Shown one piece after another: positions 1 through 7,826 of a stretch of 64,000 nt of DNA (position 1 is the stretch's first letter; each line of letters opens with the position of its first letter). The notes under the pieces were generated by a model, which was not told the origin of the DNA, ran no database searches, and saw only the letters and a list, made by a program, of their open reading frames with translations. A program made the position numbers and the translations under genes. The DNA is from Allocoprobacillus sp002160865 (GTDB taxonomy: Bacteria; Bacillota_I; Bacilli_A; Erysipelotrichales; Coprobacillaceae): positions 2,542,001 to 2,606,000 of the forward strand of contig NZ_AP031415.1 of NCBI RefSeq assembly GCF_042850985.1, given 5' to 3'.

Positions 1-560
1 ATTGTGCCAATTCCCTGTGTGACACCTTGTGTAGGAACATCTTCAATATGATCAAATCCATAATCAAGTGAACTTTCTATAGATTCCTGATGTAAATCCA
101 CAACATGACATGCTCCATCAAGTGGACTTCCTGGCTCATTATAAGCAATGTGTCCATCCATTCCAATTCCTAGAATTTGGATATCAATAGGATTGGCATC
201 AATCAAAGATTCATATCTTTGACATTCTTGAATCATATCTTCTTTTGATCCATCTAAAGCATTGATATTTTCAGGTAAAATATCAATGTGGGAAAAAAGT
301 TCATTTTTCATTGCTGATGCAAAACTTCTAGGATGTTCCGGTTTCAATCCAACATACTCATCTAAATTAAAAGCTTGTACATTTTGAAAACTCACTTTGT
401 GATTCTGATAGCTATCAATAAAATATTGATAAACACCTAATGGTGTTGAACCAGTCGCAAAACCAATTGTTGCTTGATCATGTTGTCGAATAAAATCACA
501 TATCGTTTCTCCTACATAAGCATCAAGCTTTTTTTCTTCATCAAAAACAAGAATTTTCAT
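1..560 (-). CDS. nagB: Glucosamine-6-phosphate deaminase, 3' end cut by window edge
   Basis: It converts glucosamine-6-phosphate to fructose-6-phosphate and ammonia, the entry point of amino sugars into glycolysis. About 186 N-terminal residues are visible; the C-terminal part lies left of base 1. Seen directly are the phosphate/substrate loop FATGSTPLGVY (near residue 35), the FNLDEYVGL segment with the catalytic Asp, and LGIGMDGHIAYNEPGS with the His-Asn-Glu relay. The ATG at 558-560 follows a strong GAGGAGGTC Shine-Dalgarno. An inverted repeat upstream may be its operator. The family call is secure; completeness cannot be judged. Confidence 0.95.
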   Translation of the reverse strand, partial: MKILVFDEEKKLDAYVGETICDFIRQHDQATIGFATGSTPLGVYQYFIDSYQNHKVSFQNVQAFNLDEYVGLKPEHPRSFASAMKNELFSHIDILPENINALDGSKEDMIQECQRYESLIDANPIDIQILGIGMDGHIAYNEPGSPLDGACHVVDLHQESIESSLDYGFDHIEDVPTQGVTQGIGT

Positions 561-636
561 AATGACCTCCTCTTTTATTCTGCTCGTTCTTTTTTCTTAG
601 CGTTATCTATTGCTTTTACAAATAGAAAATAAATAT

Positions 637-715
637 TAATAATGATACCATCAACCCTAAAGACATCAAATCGCATATAGAACAGCGTTATCATAATAAT
701 ATGGTATCATTATTA
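637..715. promoter_or_regulatory. 14-bp inverted repeat upstream of nagB, possible regulator sites
   Basis: The arm TAATAATGATACCA (637-650) is matched exactly in inverse orientation at 702-715, with 51 bases between. The half site TGGTATCATT resembles the TGGTAT half sites bound by GntR/NagR-type regulators of amino-sugar genes, and the spacing would suit two operators or a loop. The operator role is inferred; only the inverted repeat is seen. Confidence 0.4.
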
Positions 716-825
716 TAGTGTTTAAAACAATAGAAATTCTAAAAATAATGGCTTCATAAAAAATAAAATGTACTTTTTTGGTTGTTTAAAGATGATATAA
801 CCTTACTTTGATTTTCTCAAATAAA

Positions 826-888
826 AATACGATTCCCTAGTAAACATATCTTTCATCATTGATAATGTCTGCTTATTTGAATCGTATT
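826..888 (-). terminator. Long imperfect hairpin, probable terminator of the FMN-reductase pseudogene
   Basis: AATACGATTC (826-835) pairs with GAATCGTATT (879-888), and the interior (AGTAAACAT against ATGTCTGCT) extends the stem with few mismatches. Read on the minus strand the stem is followed by a T-rich tract, so it could terminate the broken gene just upstream. A decayed mobile-element end is a weaker alternative. Confidence 0.45.
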
Positions 889-897
889 AACTTCCCT

Positions 898-1490
898 TTA
901 TTCAATATTATTTAAATCATCATTATTTATTTTTTTAAGAATACATGCCATATTTTAACCAATATTTTCTATGTTTTCTATTCCTTCTAAATCACTTTCA
1001 ACTTCTCTAGATAATTGACTATAAACCATATTCCAATATGTTGATCCTACAACAATCATTTCATGATTCAAAAAGAAATGATTCATTGCATCTACTGCAT
1101 TTAAGCCTCCACCACGTCGAAGCGATACAATAGATGCACCTACTTTATATTTCATAGATAGATTCTCTTTATTCATATCTAAAACAACTGCTGCTCTTTC
1201 TAATAGAGCCTGCATAAATGAAGATATATTTGCCATATAAACTGGTAATCCTAATATCATTCCATCTGCTTCCATCATTTGATTAAATACATCATGAAAA
1301 TCATCTTGATAAACACAATTTTTTCTACTCTGACAAGCCCAAAATGCATGACAAGGATTGATTTTCTTATCATAGAGAATTATTAACTTGGTTTCTATTC
1401 CTTCTTTATTTAACTCTTCAAAAATATATTTCATTAATCCTGTTGTATGGCTATCTTTTTTGCACTTCCATTAATACCTAGAACTTTCAT
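898..1490 (-). pseudogene. NADPH-dependent FMN reductase / flavodoxin-fold protein, two inactivating lesions
   Basis: The intact ancestor would start at the ATG at 1488-1490 with MKVLGINGSAKK, the FMN phosphate loop of the NADPH-dependent FMN reductase family. The A run on the coding strand (1456-1461) has six bases where seven are needed to continue into DSHTTGLMKY, so the frame is lost after about 13 codons. A second lesion, a TAA at 955-957 where a Lys codon is expected (G-stop-NMACILKKI), removes 18 C-terminal residues before the natural stop at 898-900. The middle keeps the GLPVYMANIS flavin-site segment. One frameshift could be a sequencing error; frameshift plus nonsense together make a true pseudogene likely. 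Confidence 0.85.
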
Positions 1491-1663
1491 ACTCTCTCCC
1501 TATCAAAATCTTTTATTTTAAATCTTCACCATTTGATTCACATACTTTTTTATACCAATAAAAACTATCTTTTTTATTCTTTTATAAGTTCCTTTACTTT
1601 TGTCATTAGCATCTACATTTTTGATTGATTGCTTTTTTAATAATTAATAAGGTATTGAAATTA

Positions 1664-2647
1664 TTATATTGAAATACATGGCTCAATATACTTTTGTATA
1701 AAATCTATGCGATCAAATATCGTTGGTTTAAAATATGATGTAACTGCTATAACTATATTTTCCGACGGATTTACATATATAACATTCCCGCTATTTCCTA
1801 TGGCCGCAAAAATATGTTTATTCTCATCTACAATCCACCATAGATACCCATAAGACATATTTCTAAATTCGTCTCCACATCTATAATTTGGTTTTATCAT
1901 TTCTTCAATCCATTTAGAAGATACAATTTGTTTTCCATTATGAAAGCCTTTATCTAAACAAAGCTGTCCGATTTTCGCCATATCTGTTGCAGAAAAACAC
2001 AAACCATATCCGGCTGTTCCTATTCCTTTAGGGTCGCAAAACCATATATTTTTTTGTGGGTCTTTACACATAATAAAATGTTTATGTTCTTCGGCAGTTT
2101 CAGCTAAATAATTTATATGTTTTTCTACTCCAATGGGTTCAAATAAAAATTCGTTTGCAAAATCAACGACTTTTAGACCACTCGTTTTTGATATAATGCC
2201 AGTTAGTATATGTATGCCTAAAGTAGAGTATTTGAATTTTCCAGTCGATCCTTTTCTTCCACCCAGAAAATCTAAAGCTGAAATAGTCCAATCATCACTT
2301 GAACAAATTTTAGTCCACGGTTCGTACTTATACTTATAAGGTGCAGTCATAGTCAGTAAATGCTTGATTGTAACTTGTTGAATTGTTTTTTCTCCTCTTT
2401 TAATTTTATATTCAGGGAAAAAATCTAATACAGGTTGGTCTATGCTTTTTATAAATCCTTTATCAAGTGCTATTCCTACAAGCAATACCACAACACTTTT
2501 TGTTGCAGACATAACATGGCAAGTGCCTATTTTTTTATAATTATTCCATTCATCAGAATAAACCTCTTTACCGTCTTTATAGCATGATATTTGACAGATA
2601 TTAGGCTGTTTTTCTTTAATAAAATCGTGCAGTTCCTTTTTATTCAT
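1664..2647 (-). CDS. Beta-lactamase-fold serine hydrolase (class C / esterase-like)
   Basis: 327 residues of the serine beta-lactamase/transpeptidase fold. The nucleophile motif is SATK (Ser47-x-x-Lys50). The second element reads YSTLG where class C enzymes have Y-x-N, and the third is GNSGN in place of K/H-T-G, so it is more likely an esterase or peptidase-like hydrolase than a true beta-lactamase. No signal peptide is visible, which points to a cytoplasmic protein and again argues against antibiotic hydrolysis. It lies 78 bases downstream of the MerR gene on the same strand and is probably co-transcribed and MerR-controlled. Substrate unknown. Confidence 0.85.
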   Translation of the reverse strand: MNKKELHDFIKEKQPNICQISCYKDGKEVYSDEWNNYKKIGTCHVMSATKSVVVLLVGIALDKGFIKSIDQPVLDFFPEYKIKRGEKTIQQVTIKHLLTMTAPYKYKYEPWTKICSSDDWTISALDFLGGRKGSTGKFKYSTLGIHILTGIISKTSGLKVVDFANEFLFEPIGVEKHINYLAETAEEHKHFIMCKDPQKNIWFCDPKGIGTAGYGLCFSATDMAKIGQLCLDKGFHNGKQIVSSKWIEEMIKPNYRCGDEFRNMSYGYLWWIVDENKHIFAAIGNSGNVIYVNPSENIVIAVTSYFKPTIFDRIDFIQKYIEPCISI

Positions 2648-2725
2648 AGTATCAATTTCATCTCCATTTCACGTTATTGTATAAGAAATATTCATTCACA
2701 AAATATAAATCTTTGATACATTTGC

Positions 2726-3547
2726 TTATTTCTTTTTTACTGGATAATAAATTTCCGTTACTAGGTCATCTTCATTTGAAGTTTGTGTTGGGTCAGTAAT
2801 ATAAACTTCATAAAGAGGACCATTGTTTTCATAACCGTTTTGTTCTGCCCATTCACATTGTTTCGTATAAACAGATGTCAAATTAGAATATCCACCATGT
2901 AGAGTTGTTTTTAAGCATAGTCCCGGACAAAAATCTCTTGTTCCTGTAACAAATTGTTCTACTGGAATAGCGAATTCTGTATCTAATCCAAAAGGAGTAA
3001 ACTCATCACCATGAAAAAGCACCATAGGTGGAGCATTGACAGTTAATTTGTCATATTGAATTTTCCTTAATATTGAATTAAAGCAACAAGCGTATTGTTC
3101 TTCCATTTCAAATTTACAAACCATTTTACGAATAGAAACCAAATACATAACTGGTACTTCAACAAGCTGTACATTAATCTTGTTCAAATAAGACATGATT
3201 GATTTTCCTTGTTTCAAAACTGCTATATCCTTATTTAATCGTTCTGTAATTTGTGAATATATCTGTATTTGTTTTTCAAATTGTTTCTTTTTCTTATAAA
3301 GTTCTAAGCATAATTTTTCATTTAGCATTTCTTCTGATGTAATAATCGTTCTAATTTCTTCCAAAGAAAAATTATATTGTTTTAGGCGGTTAATAAAAAG
3401 CATAGTTTCTAACTGTTCAATGGAATAGTATCTATAATTATTCTCTGGATTAATTTTGCTGGGTTTTATCAGTCCGATTTCATCATAGTAACGAAGCGTT
3501 TTTGTAGAAACTTTACATATCTTCGAAAATTCACCTATAGATAACAT
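2726..3547 (-). CDS. MerR-family regulator with GyrI-like effector domain
   Basis: 273 residues. Residues 1-70 form the MerR winged helix (SIGEFSKICKVSTKTLRYYD, then the GLIKPSK wing), followed by a dimerisation coiled coil (about 75-120) and a C-terminal effector-binding domain of the BmrR/GyrI type (about 125-273), the kind that senses bulky drug-like ligands. The gene has its own MerR-type promoter (3580-3610) and leads into the serine hydrolase gene. Autoregulation and control of the hydrolase are inferred from that layout. Confidence 0.93.
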   Translation of the reverse strand: MLSIGEFSKICKVSTKTLRYYDEIGLIKPSKINPENNYRYYSIEQLETMLFINRLKQYNFSLEEIRTIITSEEMLNEKLCLELYKKKKQFEKQIQIYSQITERLNKDIAVLKQGKSIMSYLNKINVQLVEVPVMYLVSIRKMVCKFEMEEQYACCFNSILRKIQYDKLTVNAPPMVLFHGDEFTPFGLDTEFAIPVEQFVTGTRDFCPGLCLKTTLHGGYSNLTSVYTKQCEWAEQNGYENNGPLYEVYITDPTQTSNEDDLVTEIYYPVKKK

Positions 3548-3579
3548 AAATCTACCCCTCTCAACTTGCTTCCATATTT

Positions 3580-3610
3580 ATGTTACACCTTCCTGTAAGG
3601 GGAAAGTCAA
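3580..3610 (-). promoter_or_regulatory. MerR-type promoter with 19-bp spacer and operator dyad
   Basis: On the minus strand a -35 TTGACT (3605-3610) and a -10 TAACAT (3580-3585) are separated by exactly 19 bases, the over-long spacer typical of MerR-activated promoters. The dyad CCTT-N5-AAGG (3588-3600) sits inside the spacer, where MerR proteins bind and untwist DNA. It is correctly placed for the merR gene starting at 3547. Confidence 0.8.
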
Positions 3611-3852
3611 TGCGTTAATTCTATGCGCAATACCTTACTTACACCTAAAATAACATGATAAGAAATGAATTCCAACTATTTAATAGGTTATTTAAAAAGC
3701 TTGTATACCACTAGAAAAGTAAAGTGCAGCCTTTTTCATTTATCCTATAATCTTCCAGTTTCTATCCTTATAAAGGGTCAGTTCGTATTGATTTAATTAG
3801 TGAATTTATTATAAATAATCCTTTCATTTTTTTGGCTAATTCAAGAAAATTA

Positions 3853-3913
3853 TTGACAACCTTGTGATTATCATCTATATTATAGGTGTAAGGTAGTTAG
3901 TTGCTCCACTAAC
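3853..3913 (+). promoter_or_regulatory. Promoter and possible operator of the GntR/ABC operon
   Basis: TTGACA (3853-3858), a 17-base spacer and TATATT (3876-3881) form a near-consensus sigma-A promoter. Just downstream GTTAGT (3896-3901) and ACTAAC (3908-3913) make an inverted repeat with a 6-base spacer, well placed for repression by the encoded GntR protein. TAGGTGTAAGGTA (3883-3895) also has an imperfect inverted copy at 3631-3647. The rest of the 3548-3936 gap shows nothing I recognise beyond this promoter and the MerR promoter. Confidence 0.7.
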
Positions 3914-3936
3914 AAACTATAAAGGAGTGATGTTCG

Positions 3937-4320
3937 TTGAATATAAATACTAATATAGAAAAACCTATATTCATTCAGATTGCAGAGCAGTTAGAGGATT
4001 CAATATTCACGGGAATATATCCAGAGGAAACGAAAATTCCTTCAACAAATGAATTTTCTACATTGTTGAATATCAATCCACATACTGTTTTGAAAGGAAT
4101 GAATTTACTTGTTGATGATGAAATCATTTATAAGAAAAGGGGTTTAGGAATGTTTGTAAAAGAAGGAGCAGTGGAAAAAATCCGACAGAAAAGACAGGGT
4201 CAATTTTACGATCAGTTTATAGCAACCCTAATAGAAGAAGCAAACAAATTGAATATGTCTAAAGATGAAATAATTAAACTCATAGAAAGGGGTTATGACA
4301 ATGAATGCAATTCAAATTAA
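3937..4320 (+). CDS. YtrA-type GntR regulator
   Basis: 127 residues: an N-terminal GntR winged helix (PIFIQIAEQLEDSIFTGIYP through the NINPHTVLKGMNLL recognition helix) plus a short helical tail, the size of the YtrA subfamily that controls neighbouring ABC transporters. The start is TTG at 3937, preceded by AAAGGAG; an ATG at 3930 runs into a stop after seven codons and is rejected. It overlaps the ATPase gene. Expected role: repressor of this operon, released by cell-envelope stress or an antimicrobial (family knowledge, not shown here). Confidence 0.92.
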   Translation: MNINTNIEKPIFIQIAEQLEDSIFTGIYPEETKIPSTNEFSTLLNINPHTVLKGMNLLVDDEIIYKKRGLGMFVKEGAVEKIRQKRQGQFYDQFIATLIEEANKLNMSKDEIIKLIERGYDNECNSN

Positions 4321-5161
4321 GAATGTTACAAAACAGTATAAAGATGTTATCGCACTCGATAATATTTCCTTTTCATTTGAACACGGAAAGATCTACGGAT
4401 TTCTAGGAAGAAATGGAGCTGGAAAATCTACGCTAATCAATATTATTGCCAATCGTATTTTTGCTGATAGTGGAGAAGTTCTTATTGATGATATTCCAGC
4501 AAAAGAAAACATGAAAATCCATGATAAGATCTTCTGTATGAGTGAAGCGGATTTATATGATACTAACTTAAAAATCAAAGATCAATTCAAGTGGATCGCT
4601 CGTTTCTACGATGATTTTGATAAAGAAAAGGCATTAGAAATAGCAAACAAATTTAATCTTAATATTAATAAGAAATTCAAGGCATTATCAAAAGGATATC
4701 AGTCTATCTTCAAACTAACAGTTGCCCTATCTTTGAATGTTCCTTATGTTATTTATGATGAACCGGTTCTTGGTTTGGATGCGAATCATAGAGAATTGTT
4801 TTATGACTTGTTATTAAAAGACTATGAAAATAGCGAGAGAACTATTATTATAGCGACACATCTTATTGAAGAAGTAGCTAATATCATTGAGGAAGTCGTA
4901 TTAATTGATAAAGGAAAGGTACTTCTTCAAAATAATGTCAATTCATTATTGGAAACAGGATTTAGTGTATCAGGACTTGCACACGAGGTAGATGCTTATT
5001 GTGCTGATAAAAATGTTATCGGATACGATGAATTAAGTAACCTTAAAATTGCATATGTATTAGATGAAAAAACTCCTCTTCCTAAAACAGCTAATTTATC
5101 ACTATCTGCCATGAATTTACAAAAACTGTTTGTCAAATTGACCGAGAAAGGAGACCAATAA
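4301..5161 (+). CDS. ABC transporter ATP-binding protein (YtrB/BcrA type)
   Basis: 286 residues with Walker A GRNGAGKST, an ABC signature region LSKGYQSIFKLTVAL, Walker B VIYDEPVLGLD and the switch His in ATHLIEE. I chose the ATG at 4301 over the one at 4295 because AGAAAGGGG (4284-4292) is then correctly spaced. The gene overlaps the upstream GntR gene by 20 bases and precedes the permease by one base, giving a tight regulator-ATPase-permease operon. The C-terminal 80 residues are a poorly conserved tail, as is usual in exporters of this group. Substrate unknown. Confidence 0.93.
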   Translation: MNAIQIKNVTKQYKDVIALDNISFSFEHGKIYGFLGRNGAGKSTLINIIANRIFADSGEVLIDDIPAKENMKIHDKIFCMSEADLYDTNLKIKDQFKWIARFYDDFDKEKALEIANKFNLNINKKFKALSKGYQSIFKLTVALSLNVPYVIYDEPVLGLDANHRELFYDLLLKDYENSERTIIIATHLIEEVANIIEEVVLIDKGKVLLQNNVNSLLETGFSVSGLAHEVDAYCADKNVIGYDELSNLKIAYVLDEKTPLPKTANLSLSAMNLQKLFVKLTEKGDQ

Positions 5162-5162
5162 T

Positions 5163-5885
5163 ATGAAAAATCTTAAATCTATTATTCAATATGAATGTAT
5201 GACATCATTTAAGTATATCTGGATCTTCTATGCTATACAGTATGCTATCGTTGGATTAATTACAATTACTATCGGATTGATAATGGGTACCTTTGAAGAT
5301 GTAGGCACTAATTGTTTAGAGATAAATACTTTGATTTATGTATGCGTATTAGGAGTTCTAGGATTTAATGAAGATTTTAAAATGCTGATTCAAAATGGTT
5401 TTACTCGTAAATATATATATATTGCAACTATTGCAATGTTCTGCTTTATTTCTGGAATAATGGCACTCGTTGATACGGTGGTTGGTAACATGATGCATTT
5501 AATCAATAATAATTATTCGTCATTATATGGAGCTTTATATGGGTATGATAACTTGTTTATGAATTGGCTATGGTTATTTCTTTTCTACGTAGCATTTTGT
5601 AGTTTACTTTATTTGATTGTTCTTGTAATCAACAGAGTAGGAAAGAATATTTCAATATATTTAGGTGTTGTTTTTGGCGGGGTTATCTTATTGATTATTG
5701 CATTGTTCAGATATGTATTCTCTGCTGAATTGGTTAGGGATATTGTAGAATTTTTGATGCAAGCAATGGGCTTTATGACTGATGGAACAATTAATTATAT
5801 ATTCCCTGCTCTAACATTATTTGTAATTGTAGCAATATTAGGAATTGGTTCTTATGCAGTTATTCGTCGTACAGAATTAAAATAA
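5163..5885 (+). CDS. ABC transporter membrane subunit
   Basis: 240 residues with about six hydrophobic segments (first near residues 18-40, last near 215-235), charged loops and a short cytoplasmic N terminus (MKNLKSIIQYECMTSFKYI), the layout of ABC-2 type permeases. It starts one base after the ATPase stop with a GAAAGGAG Shine-Dalgarno inside that gene. It is the presumed membrane partner of the ATPase, a small two-component exporter typical of YtrA-regulated operons. No substrate-specific motif was recognised. Confidence 0.85.
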   Translation: MKNLKSIIQYECMTSFKYIWIFYAIQYAIVGLITITIGLIMGTFEDVGTNCLEINTLIYVCVLGVLGFNEDFKMLIQNGFTRKYIYIATIAMFCFISGIMALVDTVVGNMMHLINNNYSSLYGALYGYDNLFMNWLWLFLFYVAFCSLLYLIVLVINRVGKNISIYLGVVFGGVILLIIALFRYVFSAELVRDIVEFLMQAMGFMTDGTINYIFPALTLFVIVAILGIGSYAVIRRTELK

Positions 5886-5953
5886 TTTAGAACATTATAA
5901 TAATTCTAATGTATTTTATTGAAAACCTTGTTGATGATAAGGGGATAGTAACA

Positions 5954-6643
5954 ATGAAAAAAGAATTAACAGTAGAACAAAAAAGACTAGATACAGATAT
6001 TTGGATCATAGCGGTGATAACATTAGCGGGATTTATCTTATTTATGTCATTAAGTAAATATCTTAACGACTTTATTAATAACGATGAAATTCATATTTTA
6101 CTTCGTACTATAGTAACTGGATTAATGCAGTTTTCAATTGCAGGTCTAGGTAGTTCAATCGTATGTATAATTCGTAAAGATACATTTGCAAAAATGGGAC
6201 TTAGGAAAAAGGGTGCACTAAAAGCTATTATCGAATCTGTACTGTTCTTTATACCATATGTCATTTATCTACTTATTTCCAGACAGTTTGATGGATATAT
6301 GCCACTTTCTGTTTTAATAACTGATAATATACTTGCAAGCAATATTGTTTATAAAGCATTAGGATTAATTATGGTTGGAACTTTTTGGGGATTTTTTGAA
6401 GGATTTAATTATTATATTGTCAGTAGAGTAATCAATCAAAGATATCCTAGCAAAATTAATCTTGGAGCTATAATATGTGCATTTATCTGTATCTTATTTC
6501 ATCCATTTAGTACATCATTCTGGGGGATACTTGAAATGATTGTAACTTTCATATTTATCTATGGTATGGTAAGCTGTGTAGATAAAAATAAAAATGCTTG
6601 GGGCTGTGTCTTTGCATTCATATTTCTATGGAACGCTTTTTAA
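5954..6643 (+). CDS. Polytopic membrane protein, CPBP-like (tentative)
   Basis: 229 residues from the ATG at 5954, which has AAGGGG nine bases upstream; an earlier in-frame start at 5909 lacks a ribosome site. Six or more membrane segments are predicted. The region GFFEGFNYYIVSRV followed by a conserved-looking His (ILFHPF) recalls the Glu and His motifs of CPBP (CAAX-protease-like) proteins, but the canonical EExxxR is not intact, so the assignment is weak. It follows the ABC permease on the same strand and may be a self-immunity or accessory factor of that operon. Confidence 0.6.
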   Translation: MKKELTVEQKRLDTDIWIIAVITLAGFILFMSLSKYLNDFINNDEIHILLRTIVTGLMQFSIAGLGSSIVCIIRKDTFAKMGLRKKGALKAIIESVLFFIPYVIYLLISRQFDGYMPLSVLITDNILASNIVYKALGLIMVGTFWGFFEGFNYYIVSRVINQRYPSKINLGAIICAFICILFHPFSTSFWGILEMIVTFIFIYGMVSCVDKNKNAWGCVFAFIFLWNAF

Positions 6644-6786
6644 GATAATATGGTTAAAAAAAATGAAAGTCATGACTGATGTGCATAATTCATTTTGTTG
6701 AGTTCAGATCATGATTTTTTATTATAATATAAGATATGAAAAGAATTTTTAAATTGATGTATATTAATAAACGATTAACCTAAAAA

Positions 6787-6822
6787 TGAGTTCACTATCA
6801 CTTGATAATGAACTCGTTTTTT
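6787..6822. terminator. Bidirectional terminator
   Basis: GAGTTCA and TGAACTC (6788-6794 and 6809-6815) bracket a partly paired loop and are followed by a T tract on the plus strand and T-rich sequence on the minus strand. It serves the convergent ABC operon and the hydrolase gene at 6823. Confidence 0.75.
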
Positions 6823-7812
6823 CTATTTCAAATAAGTATTCATAAAGTCAGCTATTTTATCAAATGGAATGATGTCCATCTGATCATACAAATCCGTATG
6901 CACTGCATCAGGAATAATCATCAATTCCTTATTATCAGGACATGGATTATGATTCATCATAGCTTGATAAGCATCTTGACTCATATAACAAGAATGGGCT
7001 TTTTCACCGTGAATAATCAATACGGCGTTTCTAATTTCATTTGTGTATTGTAGAATAGGTTGATTTAAAAATGACATTGTCCCAATTACATTCCATCCCT
7101 CATTAGAATTTAATGAACGTTTATGATATCCACGTTGTGTTTTATAATAATCATAATAATCTTTCACATAAAATGGAGCATCCTCAGGTAATGGATCCAC
7201 AACACCTCCGGCTCTTTGATATGTTCCTGATTTATAATCTTTGATTCTTTGTGCATTATAGTTAAAACGTAACTGATATCTTTCTTTTTCACTATCATTA
7301 GCGTCAAAATATCCTTTTGAACCCACTCTTGACATATCATACATTGTTGAAGCGACTGTTGCTTTGACTCTTGTATCAATAGATGCAGTGTTTAAAGCAA
7401 GTCCACCCCAACCACAAATACCTATAATACCGATTTTTTCAGGATCAACATTCTCTTGAACAGATAAGAAATCTACAGCGGCCTGAAAATCTTCTGTATT
7501 GATATCTGGTGAAGCCATATATCTTGGTGTTCCACCACTTTCACCTGTATATGATGGGTCAAAAGCTATCGTTAAAAATCCTCTTTTTGCCATTTCTTGA
7601 GCATATAGACCAGAAGCCTGTTCCTTCACTGCACCAAATGGTCCACACACTGCAATAGCCGATAATTTTCCTTCATATGTTTTCGGTTCATATAAATCAG
7701 CAGCTAAAGTGATTCCATAACGATTATGAAACGTTACTTTACGATGATTCACTTCTTCACTTTTTGGGAATGTTTTATCCCATTCTTTAACTAAATTTAA
7801 TTTTTCTTCCAT
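6823..7812 (-). CDS. Alpha/beta hydrolase with a Cys in the nucleophile position
   Basis: 329 residues from the ATG at 7810-7812, chosen because GGAGG lies eight bases upstream; an upstream start would overlap the reductase gene. The nucleophile elbow reads GICGWGG, with Cys where Ser is usual, as in dienelactone hydrolase. A late VLIIHGEKAHSCYMS segment and the terminal DAVHTD supply the Asp and His. No signal peptide, so cytoplasmic. It follows the lipoprotein aldo/keto reductase by about 15 bases and is probably co-transcribed. Substrate unknown; redox or detoxification metabolism is suggested only by the neighbours. Confidence 0.85.
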   Translation of the reverse strand: MEEKLNLVKEWDKTFPKSEEVNHRKVTFHNRYGITLAADLYEPKTYEGKLSAIAVCGPFGAVKEQASGLYAQEMAKRGFLTIAFDPSYTGESGGTPRYMASPDINTEDFQAAVDFLSVQENVDPEKIGIIGICGWGGLALNTASIDTRVKATVASTMYDMSRVGSKGYFDANDSEKERYQLRFNYNAQRIKDYKSGTYQRAGGVVDPLPEDAPFYVKDYYDYYKTQRGYHKRSLNSNEGWNVIGTMSFLNQPILQYTNEIRNAVLIIHGEKAHSCYMSQDAYQAMMNHNPCPDNKELMIIPDAVHTDLYDQMDIIPFDKIADFMNTYLK

Positions 7813-7826
7813 TTCTTCTTCCTCCA

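Noticed and set aside
1664..2647. True beta-lactamase resistance gene
   Set aside because: No signal peptide, and the second and third active-site motifs deviate from class C enzymes. A cytoplasmic esterase or peptidase-like enzyme fits better.
4393..4578. Reverse-strand open frame inside the ABC ATPase gene
   Set aside because: No ribosome site; it is a mirror of the Walker A region of a well-supported gene on the other strand.
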